DNA of 64,000 nucleotides from CAITSH01 sp945892985 (lineage in GTDB: Bacteria; Pseudomonadota; Gammaproteobacteria; Burkholderiales; SG8-39): the NCBI GenBank assembly GCA_945892985.1, contig CAMDDU010000007.1, forward strand, positions 75,820 to 139,819. Direction: 5' to 3'. Both the position numbers and the translations under genes were made by a program. Shown in pieces: positions 50,026 to 58,822 of the stretch. Numbering within the stretch: the stretch's first letter is position 1; every line of letters starts with the position of its first letter. The notes under the pieces were generated by a model. That model made no database searches. It had not been told where the DNA came from and worked only from the letters and a program-made list of their open reading frames with translations.

Positions 50026-51261
50026 TCATTTTTTTCTCACTTCGCAATGTGGATCATCGGTGCCGCTGTTGCCACGCCAGGGCGAGCTAAAGGTCGACAC
50101 GCTCTCAAGAAACACCAGAAGGTCGTTGCTTTCATCCGGCGTGAGTCGCAGCGGCTTGAGGATGTTCTGGCCGTCGGCGTGAAGCCTCTCTTCGTTGAGC
50201 TCGGAGTAATGGCGGATCACCTCGCGCAAGGTGGCGAAGCTGCCATCGTGCATGTAGGGCGCATTGAGCACGGCGTTGCGCAGCGTCGGCACCTTGAACT
50301 CGCCAAAATTGCGCTGCTCGGGCTCGACATGGCGGGTGCTGGTGGCGGTGCTGCGCGCCGGGTCATCGCTCCAGCGCGACAGCAGATTGTACGGGCTGGC
50401 GTTGAGCTTCTGGATGCCACCATGGCGGCCGGCGTCGACACGGCCCGGTTCAATGAAATACGAAATACCGGTGTCGGCGAACTCATTGTTGGTGAAATTG
50501 GGACCGAAATGGCAGGTGTTGCAGGCGCCTTTGCCGATGAATATTTTCAGGCCACGTTGCGCCGGCTGCGAATATTGCGCCGCCTCCCGCCGGTCGCCCC
50601 GCGCCAGCGCATCACGAAACCGGTCAAACGGGGTGCGCCCGCTGATGATGGTTTCCTGGAACGCCGCGAGCGCCTTGCCCACACCAACCAGCACCGCGTC
50701 GTCGTCAGCCGGCGGGGATTCGCCAAAAATATTCTCGTAGCGGCAGGCAAGCTTGGCATCGCCGCGCACCAGTTTTGCGACATGCGCCGCGTTGGCACCC
50801 ATCTCGCGCGCATCGACAATGGGGCGCATGCTTTGCGACCAGAGACTATCGGCAGCCCCGTCGTGGCCGAACCAACGATGCAGGCGAACATCGAGCAGGC
50901 TTGGCGTGTTGCGATCGACCCGCGCCAGGCCCAAGCCGCGCTTTTCGCCATCGATCCAGTTGCGCTCGGGCTCATGACAGGTGCCGCAGGACAGTTTGCC
51001 GTTGACCGACAGTCGCGGATCGAAAAACAGCCGCTCACCAAGCAATATCGCCTCGGCATTGCCCGAGGCGCGGTTGCTCGGGTCGCCCGACCAGGGCTGG
51101 GGCCAGGGCCCGTGGCGCAGTATCGCCGCCGTTTCGTCAGCGCTAAATGGCAGCAAGCCGTCACCAGCCGCCTCAATCGCCGCCCCCAGTCCGGCGAGTA
51201 TGGCTAGTAGCGAGGCCAGGCCAAACACAGTGCGCCGTTTCATCGGCAGCCTGCGCGTCAT
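50026..51261 (-). CDS. Diheme cytochrome c peroxidase-family protein
   Basis: 411 residues, exported (basic MTRRLPMKRR then hydrophobic LASLLAILAGLGAAI). Two heme motifs, CGTCH at Cys92-His96 and CNTCH near residue 240, define the CCP/MauG superfamily. NRASGNAEAILLGERLFFD precedes the first heme. The start ATG overlaps the stop of the FixH-like gene (ATGA), so translation is coupled. Peroxide reduction or oxidation of a partner is expected in the periplasm; the triad context suggests a dedicated substrate. An alternative start is the ATG six codons later. Confidence 0.87.
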   Translation of the reverse strand: MTRRLPMKRRTVFGLASLLAILAGLGAAIEAAGDGLLPFSADETAAILRHGPWPQPWSGDPSNRASGNAEAILLGERLFFDPRLSVNGKLSCGTCHEPERNWIDGEKRGLGLARVDRNTPSLLDVRLHRWFGHDGAADSLWSQSMRPIVDAREMGANAAHVAKLVRGDAKLACRYENIFGESPPADDDAVLVGVGKALAAFQETIISGRTPFDRFRDALARGDRREAAQYSQPAQRGLKIFIGKGACNTCHFGPNFTNNEFADTGISYFIEPGRVDAGRHGGIQKLNASPYNLLSRWSDDPARSTATSTRHVEPEQRNFGEFKVPTLRNAVLNAPYMHDGSFATLREVIRHYSELNEERLHADGQNILKPLRLTPDESNDLLVFLESVSTFSSPWRGNSGTDDPHCEVRKK

Positions 51262-51662
51262 TTGAGTACCACCGCGGCGACAAGCCGCTCGATCGGCTCG
51301 CCGCCCAATTCAAACAACAACTCCCAGCGTCCAGGCATATGGAACATGAGGCCTTCCGCCCGATAACGCCCGCCCCCCTCCGCCTTGACCCCTGCCTTGT
51401 AGTTCATGCCGTGGCGGTGCTCGGGCATTTGTGCGTCAATACGCAGGCTTTGCGGCATGGGCACACCCGCCTTGGGACAGACGACAAAATCGATGGCGAA
51501 ATGCCCCCCGACGGGAATAGCCGCAGGCTGCGCCCGCCACGCCAGAGTGTAGCGCGCCGACTCGACTGTAAGCGCGCCCTTAAAGTCAGGCGTGCACGCT
51601 GCAGCCGGAGCCACGGCCCCGATGCCGAACAACAAAGCGGACAATAAAGCAGGCGGGTTCAC
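51258..51662 (-). CDS. FixH/YtkA-like periplasmic protein
   Basis: 134 residues, GTG start at 51660-51662 overlapping the preceding amidohydrolase stop (GTGA). The signal peptide is MNPPALLSALLFGIGAVA to ACT. The mature part is an immunoglobulin-like beta domain (LRIDAQMPEHRHGMNYKAGV, then GLMFHMPGRWELLFELGGE), with MPEHRHGM a candidate copper or metal motif like those in YtkA/FixH domains. The function is unknown. It is the middle gene of a three-gene coupled operon. Confidence 0.75.
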   Translation of the reverse strand: MNPPALLSALLFGIGAVAPAAACTPDFKGALTVESARYTLAWRAQPAAIPVGGHFAIDFVVCPKAGVPMPQSLRIDAQMPEHRHGMNYKAGVKAEGGGRYRAEGLMFHMPGRWELLFELGGEPIERLVAAVVLK

Positions 51663-52543
51663 GGCTTCAAGCTGCCCAGCAAGGCGTCGCCATTCTTGAA
51701 GGCAATGCGTTCGGCCAGATCCTGCGGCAGATCAGCCAGCCAAGCGCGCGACCATGCCGCGTGCTCACCGATGTAGTGCCAGCGCTCGGGCACAAACGTG
51801 TCGGTGCCAAGCAGGAAGCGGTCTGGAAATTCGGTGAAGGCCGCGCGCCAGTCCGGACTGACCTTGCCGCCCGAGGCCTGGTCGCTGCGAAACGCCAGAT
51901 CGCTCCACAGGTTTTTGTACTTGCGCAGCATCGCGCGCACTTGTTCGGGTCGCGCGAATCCCGAGTGTGCCCAGAGGATGCGCGCCTCCGGCCACTGCCC
52001 GAACAGCCGCTCGATCGCCTCGACGTCGGAGTGCGCGTGCAGCAGCAGCTTGTGTTGCCTTGCCAGTTCAACCATGCGCCGCGGCACCGGCAGGTCGGCA
52101 TCGGCGCCGTAGAGATGGAACTCGCCTATCGCGACATATTTGTGGTGCTTGAGACGGTCTTCCAAGTAGCTGATGATGGCCGGCTCACGCGTCCAGCCCG
52201 CGGTGTCGGCGCGGGTGCGGTAGGGCCGCAGCGACGAGAGCACGATGTCCGGCGCCTCGGCGAGCAGCTTCTGGTTGCCATCATCATTGGAACTTGAAAC
52301 GAGCGCGCGCTTGATGCCCGATTTGCGCAAAATCGCCGCGGCGTCCTTGGGCGGCAGAACGTCCACCGCGTCATGGCTGTAGTGAATATGCGCGTCAAAA
52401 ATCGGCAGATCTGCTGCCCAGGTGGCGAAAGAACAGGCGCACCCCGCACCGACCAGGCAAAACCCGGCAAGCCGTGCCGGTCGCGTGGCACCGAGGCCGC
52501 GAACAATGATGGCGTGAACCATGTCACGCAAAAGTGTAAGCAT
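51659..52543 (-). CDS. Exported amidohydrolase-family protein
   Basis: 294 residues from ATG 52541-52543 (in-frame starts at 52606 and 52522 are alternatives). A hydrophobic N-terminal region ends near CSFATWAADLP, suggesting export. The barrel shows IFDAHIHYSHDA (metal-site HxH), IGEFHLYGADAD, LLLHAHSD, ILWAHSGF and LGTDTF. It is the first gene of a coupled triad with the FixH-like protein and the diheme cytochrome. A periplasmic amidohydrolase tied to a diheme oxidase is not a pair I can name. Confidence 0.78.
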   Translation of the reverse strand: MLTLLRDMVHAIIVRGLGATRPARLAGFCLVGAGCACSFATWAADLPIFDAHIHYSHDAVDVLPPKDAAAILRKSGIKRALVSSSNDDGNQKLLAEAPDIVLSSLRPYRTRADTAGWTREPAIISYLEDRLKHHKYVAIGEFHLYGADADLPVPRRMVELARQHKLLLHAHSDVEAIERLFGQWPEARILWAHSGFARPEQVRAMLRKYKNLWSDLAFRSDQASGGKVSPDWRAAFTEFPDRFLLGTDTFVPERWHYIGEHAAWSRAWLADLPQDLAERIAFKNGDALLGSLKP

Positions 52544-52667
52544 TTGTTTCACCCGTGTATCCAAGCGTAAGGCGCGCAAGACTTGGTAAGTCTTCTGGGA
52601 AAACACGCGTCGCCGGGGTCCAATGCGACATGGACACTGAACTTTACGCTTTCACCAAGAGAATACC

Positions 52668-52811
52668 ATGCACATGCTACTCGTTTTAGCCATCGCCTTG
52701 CTCACTGCGGCCGTCGTGGCGCTGGCCTTTTTCTGGCTTTTCCGTTCGGACAAACTGCGCCGCGTCGCGTACGCGGAAAAGCATGCAAAAATTTACCGCT
52801 GGGATGATTAG
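52668..52811 (+). CDS. 47-residue single-pass membrane protein
   Basis: ATG 52668 opens MHMLLVLAIALLTAAVVALA, then FFWLFRSDKLRRVAYAEKHA and KIYRWDD, stop TAG at 52809-52811. It has one membrane helix with a basic, cytoplasm-like tail. Only a weak site (AAGAGAA) precedes the start. It resembles small inner-membrane proteins by composition; no family is recognised. Confidence 0.5.
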   Translation: MHMLLVLAIALLTAAVVALAFFWLFRSDKLRRVAYAEKHAKIYRWDD

Positions 52812-52898
52812 GCGCAACAACCCGGGGTCAACGGCCGGCGCAACGGAACGTTAATCACACAGCGAAACCTTTAAACAGCAAAACCAAAGGAGAGAACC

Positions 52899-53246
52899 AT
52901 GAAACGCATGCTAATCGCACTCAACACCATCGCCCTCGCCTTCGCCTTTGGCGGCGCCTTCGCGCAGGCACCGGCTCCTGCGGCCAAGGCACCCAACCCG
53001 GCGGTGCAGGCAGACCGCAAGGAACTGCAGGCCGATCGTGAAAAGCTCAAGGCCGACAAGGCCGTAACCAGGGCGGACGAGCAAAAATTTCGCGCCGACA
53101 AGGCGGCCGGCAACAAGGATGCAATGAAAGCCGATCGCGAAAAGCTCAAAGCCGATCACGCCGCGATGAAAGCGGACAGGAAGGAAATTCACGAAGACAA
53201 AATGAAACTGCACGCCGACAAAAAGGCGGCCAGGGCGGCAAAGTAG
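52899..53246 (+). CDS. Exported Lys/Ala/Asp-repeat helical protein
   Basis: 115 residues. Signal peptide MKRMLIALNTIALAFAFGGA to AFAQ, a Pro/Ala linker, then about ten degenerate seven-residue units of the form xADRxxLK (QADRKELQADREKLKADKAV, then MKADREKLKADHAAMKADRK). It is highly charged and helical, likely a periplasmic amphipathic rod or metal/cation binder. AAAGGAGAGAACC precedes the ATG, and a strong terminator follows. The biological role is unknown. Confidence 0.8.
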   Translation: MKRMLIALNTIALAFAFGGAFAQAPAPAAKAPNPAVQADRKELQADREKLKADKAVTRADEQKFRADKAAGNKDAMKADREKLKADHAAMKADRKEIHEDKMKLHADKKAARAAK

Positions 53247-53264
53247 GGACGCAGCAATCGGAGT

Positions 53265-53292
53265 AAAGCGGGACGGCACGCCGTCCCGCTTT
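53265..53292 (+). terminator. Intrinsic terminator
   Basis: AAAGCGGGACGG, loop CACG, CCGTCCCGCTTT: perfect 12-bp stem with flanking A and T runs, 18 bases after the Lys/Ala/Asp-rich protein stop. Confidence 0.9.
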
Positions 53293-53342
53293 GCTTTGGG
53301 CCGCGCACAGGCCTTCCGGCACGGTGCTGTAAAATCCGCCGC

Positions 53343-53990
53343 ATGACTGATACTCAAATCATTGCGATCCGCCACGGCGAAACCGAATGGAACCTGAAGG
53401 GGCGCTTCCAGGGACACCAGGACAGCCCCCTTTCACCGCTAGGGCGCAGACAGGCCGCCGCGCTGGGCCAACGCCTCTCGCGCGAGCCCTTCGATATCAT
53501 CTACTCCAGCGACCTCGGTCGCGCGCTCGACACGGCGGGCGCCATTGCCGGCCTGAGCGGCCACACCGTGCGCGCCGACGCGCAGCTGCGTGAGCGCAAC
53601 TTTGGCGTGCTGGAGGGTCTCACCGAAGGGCAGATCATCGCCGCGCACGGCGATACGCTGGAACGCCTGCGCCGCCCCGAGCCAGAATTTCGTATCCCGG
53701 GAGGCGAGAGCCTGCGCGAAGCCTACGACCGTTGTGTCAGCGCCTTTACCCGCCTCGCCCGCCTGCACCCGGGCCGGATCGTCGTGGTGGTCTGCCATGG
53801 CGGCGTGCTCGCGCATCTTTATCAGCATGCCACCGCCGCGCCCATCGACACCCCGCGCAAGTTTTCAGTCCACAACGCCAGCATCAACCGGTTTCGCTTC
53901 GCCGCAGGGCTCTGGGAACTGGTGCATTGGGGCGACGTATCCCACCTCGACGACCTCTTTGATGAAGACGAAAGGCACTCTGGCGCATGA
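53343..53990 (+). CDS. Histidine phosphatase family protein (phosphoglycerate mutase-like)
   Basis: 215 residues. The phosphohistidine motif is AIRHGETEWN (His11), the second catalytic His is in VVVCHGGVLAH, and Glu in FGVLEGLTEGQ is the likely acid. Members are phosphatases or mutases on sugar phosphates, cobalamin precursors or other phosphoesters; the substrate is not determined. It is a cytosolic protein, unlinked to its neighbours by function. Confidence 0.9.
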   Translation: MTDTQIIAIRHGETEWNLKGRFQGHQDSPLSPLGRRQAAALGQRLSREPFDIIYSSDLGRALDTAGAIAGLSGHTVRADAQLRERNFGVLEGLTEGQIIAAHGDTLERLRRPEPEFRIPGGESLREAYDRCVSAFTRLARLHPGRIVVVVCHGGVLAHLYQHATAAPIDTPRKFSVHNASINRFRFAAGLWELVHWGDVSHLDDLFDEDERHSGA

Positions 53991-54110
53991 TTGCTGCGCT
54001 GATTCGTGCGCACGGTGCCCTGTGTCGCACCAGGCATGGCGGCATGCGCGCCCCTTGTGCTAGCCTCGCCTGATTTCCCCGACAACACTCCCCCACCAGA
54101 CCCCAAACCC

Positions 54111-55124
54111 ATGAAAATCGACATTTACAACCACGTCATGCCCGCCGCCTACCTGGAGCTGATGAAGCAGCACTCCAAGGATCAGGGCATTGTCAAACGC
54201 ATGTCCAGCCTGCGCATGCTCTGGGACATTGAGGCGCGGGTGGCCATGCTGGATGAAAAATTCCCCGATGTGCAGCAGGTGCTGACGCTGTCCCTGCCCT
54301 CGCCCGATTCCCTCGGTGGCCCCGACCTGTCGCCGGAATTTGCGCGCGTTGCCAACGACGGCATGGCCGAGATGGTACGCAAGTGGCCAAAAAAATTCCC
54401 CGCATTCATCGCTTCGCTGCCCATGAACAACGTGCCGGCTGCGCTGGAGGAGATGGACCGCGCCATAGAAAAACTCGGCGCGCGCGGTATCCAGATCTGC
54501 ACCAGCGTCAATGGCCGGCCAATGGACGAACCGGAGTTCTTCCCGGTATTCGAACGCGTCACCCGGCATCACAAATTGCCCGTATTCATGCATCCGGTAC
54601 GCCCGGGCTCTCGCCCCGACTACCCGACCGAGCAGGTTTCCAAGTACGAAATATGGCAGGTGCTCGGTTGGCCCTACGAGACCAGTGTCGCCATGGCACG
54701 CTTTGTTTTTTCGGGACTGCTGGAAAAACTGCCGGACCTGCGACTTGTCACCCACCACTGCGGCGCGATGATCCCATTCCTGTCGGGCCGCGCCGAAACA
54801 CTGTGGGCACAACTTGGCGCGCGCAGTGCCGACGGCAGCGATGCCGATATCCTCAAGCGCATGAGCAAGAAGCCTATCGAGTATTTCAAGATGTTTTATG
54901 CCGATACGGTGCTGGGTGGATCTGCGCCAGCATTGCGCTGCGGCCTGGATTTTTTCGGCATCGACAAAATTGTGTTCGCCAGCGACTGTCCCTTCGATCC
55001 GGAAAACGGCCCGATGTTCATACGCGAGGGCATTCGCTCGATCGAAGACCTTGCTTTGTCTGAGGATGACAAACGCAAGATTTATTTTGGCAACGCCCTC
55101 AAACTGCTGAACCTGAAGGCCTGA
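54111..55124 (+). CDS. ACMSD-like amidohydrolase (decarboxylase family)
   Basis: 337 residues from ATG 54111. The amidohydrolase_2 barrel: IYNHVMPAAY at the start (only one His of the usual HxH), PVFMHPVRPG, RLVTHHCGAMIPF and FASDCPFDPENG. The absence of the first His of HxH (Asn instead) is shared by some decarboxylases such as 2,6-dihydroxybenzoate and related acids. Zinc-dependent nonoxidative decarboxylation or hydrolysis is likely. It may serve the 3-hydroxyanthranilate or another aromatic route (inference). Confidence 0.83.
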   Translation: MKIDIYNHVMPAAYLELMKQHSKDQGIVKRMSSLRMLWDIEARVAMLDEKFPDVQQVLTLSLPSPDSLGGPDLSPEFARVANDGMAEMVRKWPKKFPAFIASLPMNNVPAALEEMDRAIEKLGARGIQICTSVNGRPMDEPEFFPVFERVTRHHKLPVFMHPVRPGSRPDYPTEQVSKYEIWQVLGWPYETSVAMARFVFSGLLEKLPDLRLVTHHCGAMIPFLSGRAETLWAQLGARSADGSDADILKRMSKKPIEYFKMFYADTVLGGSAPALRCGLDFFGIDKIVFASDCPFDPENGPMFIREGIRSIEDLALSEDDKRKIYFGNALKLLNLKA

Positions 55125-56163
55125 CTGGCAGCCTGCGAACCGACGACGGGCCCTTTTCCGGGGCATTCGCAGCAACAACGCCGGCAGCGCAAGGGTCGCC
55201 GAAGGCCTCGACCCGGTTCCGCCCTTTTCGTTTGGCGCAATACAGGCTCCTGTCGGCCTGCTCTACCAGCTCAGTGCCATCACCGTCATGAAGCGGATAG
55301 GCAAAGCTGACACCGGCGCTGATGCTCAGCTGCCGAGTTTCGCCAAGATCGACGCCAAGATTTCCACCGAACCTGAACGCAAGCTTCAAAACGGCCTTGC
55401 GAATGCGATTGGCGATGTTCACCGCCTCCGCCAATGGCGTATTGGCGAGCACAAGGACGAACTCCTCGCCACCGTAACGCGCAGCGAGATCTGTCGGGCG
55501 TTTGCTGAACTGCCTCAGAATGCCGGCGATCTGGCATAGGCAGGCATCACCTGCGGCATGCCCTAGCGCATCATTGAGCATCTTGAAATGATCAACGTCC
55601 AGCATGATGACGCTCATCGGCAGGTGCTGGCGTAACGCCCGGCGCCATTCATCGCTCAAAAACACGTACAGCCGACGGCGATTGGCCAGGCCGGTAAGCG
55701 GGTCGGTGACGCTCAACGCCTCGAGCGCTTCTTCGGTTATTTTCCGGGCGGTGATGTTGGTGTGTGATATCAAGTAACGTCGCGGCCCTTGGTATTTCAT
55801 GGTCGCAATGCGCATCATGAACCAGCGCCTTATGCTCGGGCTGTGACACGGATATTCCGCCTCGAATTCCTCACTACCACCTGAGAGGACTCGCCTGATC
55901 CCCTCGGCTACGTCGTTTATTTGCGCTTCCTGATGCTCGTCTCCGACCTTACAGACATGCAGGTAATTTCTTCCCCGTCATTCAAAACCTATGGGCATGC
56001 CGTTGCTGACACCGAATGCAATCCAGGTCTGGTTGACGTGAATGATCTCACCCGCCGAATCGATCGCGGCAATCTGATGATCGAGGGAATCCAGGACCGA
56101 TTCGAAAAAGGACGCGCTTTCCGTCTGAGCAGTGCGAGCCATGCGATCAACTCCATCAATCAC
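55099..56163 (-). pseudogene. PAS-GGDEF diguanylate cyclase gene interrupted by one TGA
   Basis: From ATG 56161-56163: MIDGVDRMARTAQTESASFF, a PAS module with IIHVNQTWIAFGVSNGMPIG and FE, then TGA (55978-55980) followed in the same frame by RGRNYLHVCKVGDEHQEAQI and the rest. Related PAS domains have tryptophan here, so TGG to TGA is likely. The GGDEF domain is intact: I-site RPTD, RYGGEEFVLVLANT and a normal C terminus. Translation could restart at ATG 55816-55818 and still give a PAS-tail plus GGDEF protein of 239 residues. It is convergent with the amidohydrolase gene and overlaps its end. Confidence 0.8.
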
Positions 56164-56351
56164 CGTAAGCTGTTATTTACGGCCCATTCCTGAACAAGCC
56201 CCAGCCCCCTATCCCGCCACGTCGGGAGCCGCCCTGCGCACGCGTCCAGGCTGCCCGCAGAACGAGATCAATCTGAGCTAGCGCATCAATAGCTGTGATC
56301 GGTAGTTTTGGAAAAAACTTGAGGCCGACAAACAAGAGAACCGCAGGGAGC

Positions 56352-56993
56352 CTAGGTTTTTTTGCGCTTCGCGATGAGCTTGCCGGACACACGCCTGGGC
56401 ACCGGCAAAGTGGCTTCACCGGAAAACTGCACCATCATGAATCCGGGTGGACTGCGGGCAACCAATAGCCGCGCGGGCATGCTGCCGATATTATGGATGG
56501 CGTGCGGGATTGTGCCGTCCCAGTGAAAACTGTCGCCCTCCGCAGCGTCGAAGCTGCGGTCAGCCTGCTCCGCGCGGACGCGACCGGCGAGCACGAGAAA
56601 ACATTCTTCGCCCTCATGGCCCTGGTCCTGCTTTGCCGCGTTGTAACCCTTGGGAATTTCCAGGATGACCATCTCGATTTTGCGATTGGGCGCGGACAGC
56701 ATGGTGAGGCTCATCGGCTGGCCGGTGACCGGGTCGGGAGGACCGAAGGTAATCACCGGCCGCTCATTCTTGCGAATGACGTGCGCCGAAAGGCCCTCGT
56801 CGGCAAAGAAATAGGTGACCGGCACTTGCAGTGCCGCAGCCAGCTTGTGCACAGTCTGGAGCGAGGGCGAGGCCTTGCCGGTCTCGATCTGGCTCAGGTA
56901 AGGCCGCGACAGACCTGTCCTGCCGACCAGTTGGTCAAGTACAAGGCTGCGCGACAGGCGTAGTTTGCGCAGGCGTTTGCCAAAGCTCAGCAT
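56352..56993 (-). CDS. XRE-family regulator with C-terminal cupin
   Basis: 213 residues. Helix-turn-helix at about 8-62 (LDQLVGRTGLSRPYLSQIET, GKASPSLQTVHKLAAAL), cupin_2 at about 110-185 (GHEGEECFLVLAGRV, FHWDGTIPHAIHNIG). This class senses a small ligand in the cupin and regulates adjacent transport or catabolic genes, here the TRAP transporter 9 bp downstream. Confidence 0.88.
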   Translation of the reverse strand: MLSFGKRLRKLRLSRSLVLDQLVGRTGLSRPYLSQIETGKASPSLQTVHKLAAALQVPVTYFFADEGLSAHVIRKNERPVITFGPPDPVTGQPMSLTMLSAPNRKIEMVILEIPKGYNAAKQDQGHEGEECFLVLAGRVRAEQADRSFDAAEGDSFHWDGTIPHAIHNIGSMPARLLVARSPPGFMMVQFSGEATLPVPRRVSGKLIAKRKKT

Positions 56994-57002
56994 CCGCCGC
57001 CC

Positions 57003-58277
57003 TCAGCTCAGCATCCGCGGCACCCACAGCGACAACTGCGGGATGTAGGTCACAACCATCAGCGCGCCTATGCTTGCGATGATGAAGGGCACCAGCCCGC
57101 GGTACATGCTGGCAAGCGGGGTCTTGAACACCGCCTGCCCGACGAAGATGTCGATGCCAAAGGGCGGCGTGAAAGTGCCTATGCTCAGGTTCATCACAAC
57201 GATGACGCCAAAGTGAATGGGATCAATGCCCGCCGCCTTGGCTATGGGCATCAGCAGTGGGGTCAGCACCAGAATGGCCGAGGCGGTGTCGAGTACGCAA
57301 CCGACAAACAGCAGCAGCAAGTTGATGGTCAGCAGCACCGCCCAGGGCGACAATCCCAGTGCGTTGATGTAATCGGTGGCAGCCAGGGCATAGCCACTGA
57401 CTGTCAGCAACCACGAATAAACGCCGGCAACGGCGACAATGGCGAAAATCTGCGCCGTCAGGTACATCGCGCGCGCCGCGGCATCGAACACGCCGGTCAG
57501 CGTCACCTCGCCATAAACGACCATTGCCACGAATATCGCGTAAATGCCAGCAACGCCCGCCGCCTCCGTGGGAGAGAACAAGCCGGTGTAAATGCCACCG
57601 AGAATCAGCACAGGCGCACCTATTGCCCACAGGCCCTGACGCACCGATAAAAGCAGTTCGGACAGGCGGAAAGGCGTGCCGGGTTTCTCGCCCTTGCGCA
57701 GTACATAGCCGTAGATATAGACACCGAAAAACGCCGCCATCACCAGCCCGGGAATGATGCCGGCAGCAAACAAGCGGACGATGGACGTGTCGGAGGCAAT
57801 ACCGAACAGGATGAAACCTATTGAAGGCGGAATGAGGTTGGCAATCGCCCCCGCCGAGACAAAAATACTGCTGGAAAATTTCTCATCGTAGCCGGCCTGG
57901 CGCAGCCGGCCATACATCACCGAACCGACCGCGGCGGTTGTCGCCGCAGTCGAGCCTGAGATGGCGCCGAACAGCGTCGCCGCCCCGAGCGACGACAGCG
58001 GCAGGTTGCCTCGCGCGCCACCGATCAGCGCGGTGACAATGCGCACCAGGCTTTTCGAGACACCGCCCTTACCCATCAGATCGCCGGCAAAAATGAAAAA
58101 GGGCACCGCCAGCAGCGCGTACTTGTCTATGCTGCTGAACATGACCTGATGGATCGCCGTGGTCGGCACATCGCCTGACAGCAGCAGAGCCGTTGCGGAG
58201 GTCGCAAACAGAATAAGAAAAAACGGGACACCCAGTACCAGAAGGGTAATCGGCATCAATACCAGCAACCAGCCCAT
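57003..58277 (-). CDS. TRAP transporter large permease (DctM type)
   Basis: 424 residues, about 12 membrane segments. FFIFAGDLMGKGGVSKSLVR and AAVGSVMYGRLRQAGYDEKF are DctM hallmarks. It pairs with the small permease and the DctP binding protein for Na+-driven uptake of carboxylates or other organic anions. It lies between the XRE-cupin gene (9 bp) and dctQ (10 bp). Confidence 0.92.
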   Translation of the reverse strand: MGWLLVLMPITLLVLGVPFFLILFATSATALLLSGDVPTTAIHQVMFSSIDKYALLAVPFFIFAGDLMGKGGVSKSLVRIVTALIGGARGNLPLSSLGAATLFGAISGSTAATTAAVGSVMYGRLRQAGYDEKFSSSIFVSAGAIANLIPPSIGFILFGIASDTSIVRLFAAGIIPGLVMAAFFGVYIYGYVLRKGEKPGTPFRLSELLLSVRQGLWAIGAPVLILGGIYTGLFSPTEAAGVAGIYAIFVAMVVYGEVTLTGVFDAAARAMYLTAQIFAIVAVAGVYSWLLTVSGYALAATDYINALGLSPWAVLLTINLLLLFVGCVLDTASAILVLTPLLMPIAKAAGIDPIHFGVIVVMNLSIGTFTPPFGIDIFVGQAVFKTPLASMYRGLVPFIIASIGALMVVTYIPQLSLWVPRMLS

Positions 58278-58287
58278 CGACGGATTC

Positions 58288-58791
58288 CTAGAATTTTCCG
58301 GTCAGGTATGACCGAACGCGGACAAGCACAGCGAGCAGCATCAACACAAAGCCGATCAGCAGTGCCGCATGCGGAACAGCCTTGGGAATGCTGGCAGCCA
58401 CGCTCACCTGGCCGGCCTGATAAAACAGCGTGACCACCTTCCAGGACTGGCTGATGGCAAAACCGCAGCACAACAGCAGCACCACCACCATACAGGCGTT
58501 GATGATGGTCTTCCAGGGATCGTTCACTCCGGAGGAGAACAAATCCATATTGAGGTGCTCGCCGTTGAAGGCCACCGCCGCGACGCCGATGAACACGCCC
58601 CATATCATCAGGTAGACCAGCACCTCCTCCGCCCAGTACAGCGAATAGCCAAAGGCGTAGCGCCCGATGACATTGGCGAGGTTGATCGCTAGGCCGATGA
58701 GCAGCGCGCTGCCCATGATCCAGCGCGGCAACGCGACGAACAGCAACTTGGACGCCTTGCCCGGGGCGCGAAGTGGCGCGCCGGCGCTCAC
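58288..58791 (-). CDS. TRAP transporter small permease (DctQ type)
   Basis: 167 residues with four membrane segments (LINLANVIGRYAFGYSLYWA, then EEVLVYLMIWGVFIGVAAVA, the DctQ signature). Start GTG 58789-58791 after AAAGGCG. A polar N terminus of about 20 residues precedes the first helix. It lies 31 bp downstream of the dctP-type gene. Confidence 0.9.
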   Translation of the reverse strand: MSAGAPLRAPGKASKLLFVALPRWIMGSALLIGLAINLANVIGRYAFGYSLYWAEEVLVYLMIWGVFIGVAAVAFNGEHLNMDLFSSGVNDPWKTIINACMVVVLLLCCGFAISQSWKVVTLFYQAGQVSVAASIPKAVPHAALLIGFVLMLLAVLVRVRSYLTGKF

Positions 58792-58822
58792 GCGTCGGCG
58801 CCTTTATGAAAGTGGCCGGACA

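Noticed and set aside
49660..51207. 515-codon plus-strand frame spanning the P450 and diheme cytochrome genes
   Set aside because: It crosses two real genes and their intergenic gap in antisense and has no family-like sequence.
55978..55980. TGA read as tryptophan or selenocysteine in the PAS-GGDEF gene
   Set aside because: TGA is used as a normal stop in many genes here and no SECIS-like hairpin or selenoprotein family match is seen; a nonsense mutation is simpler.
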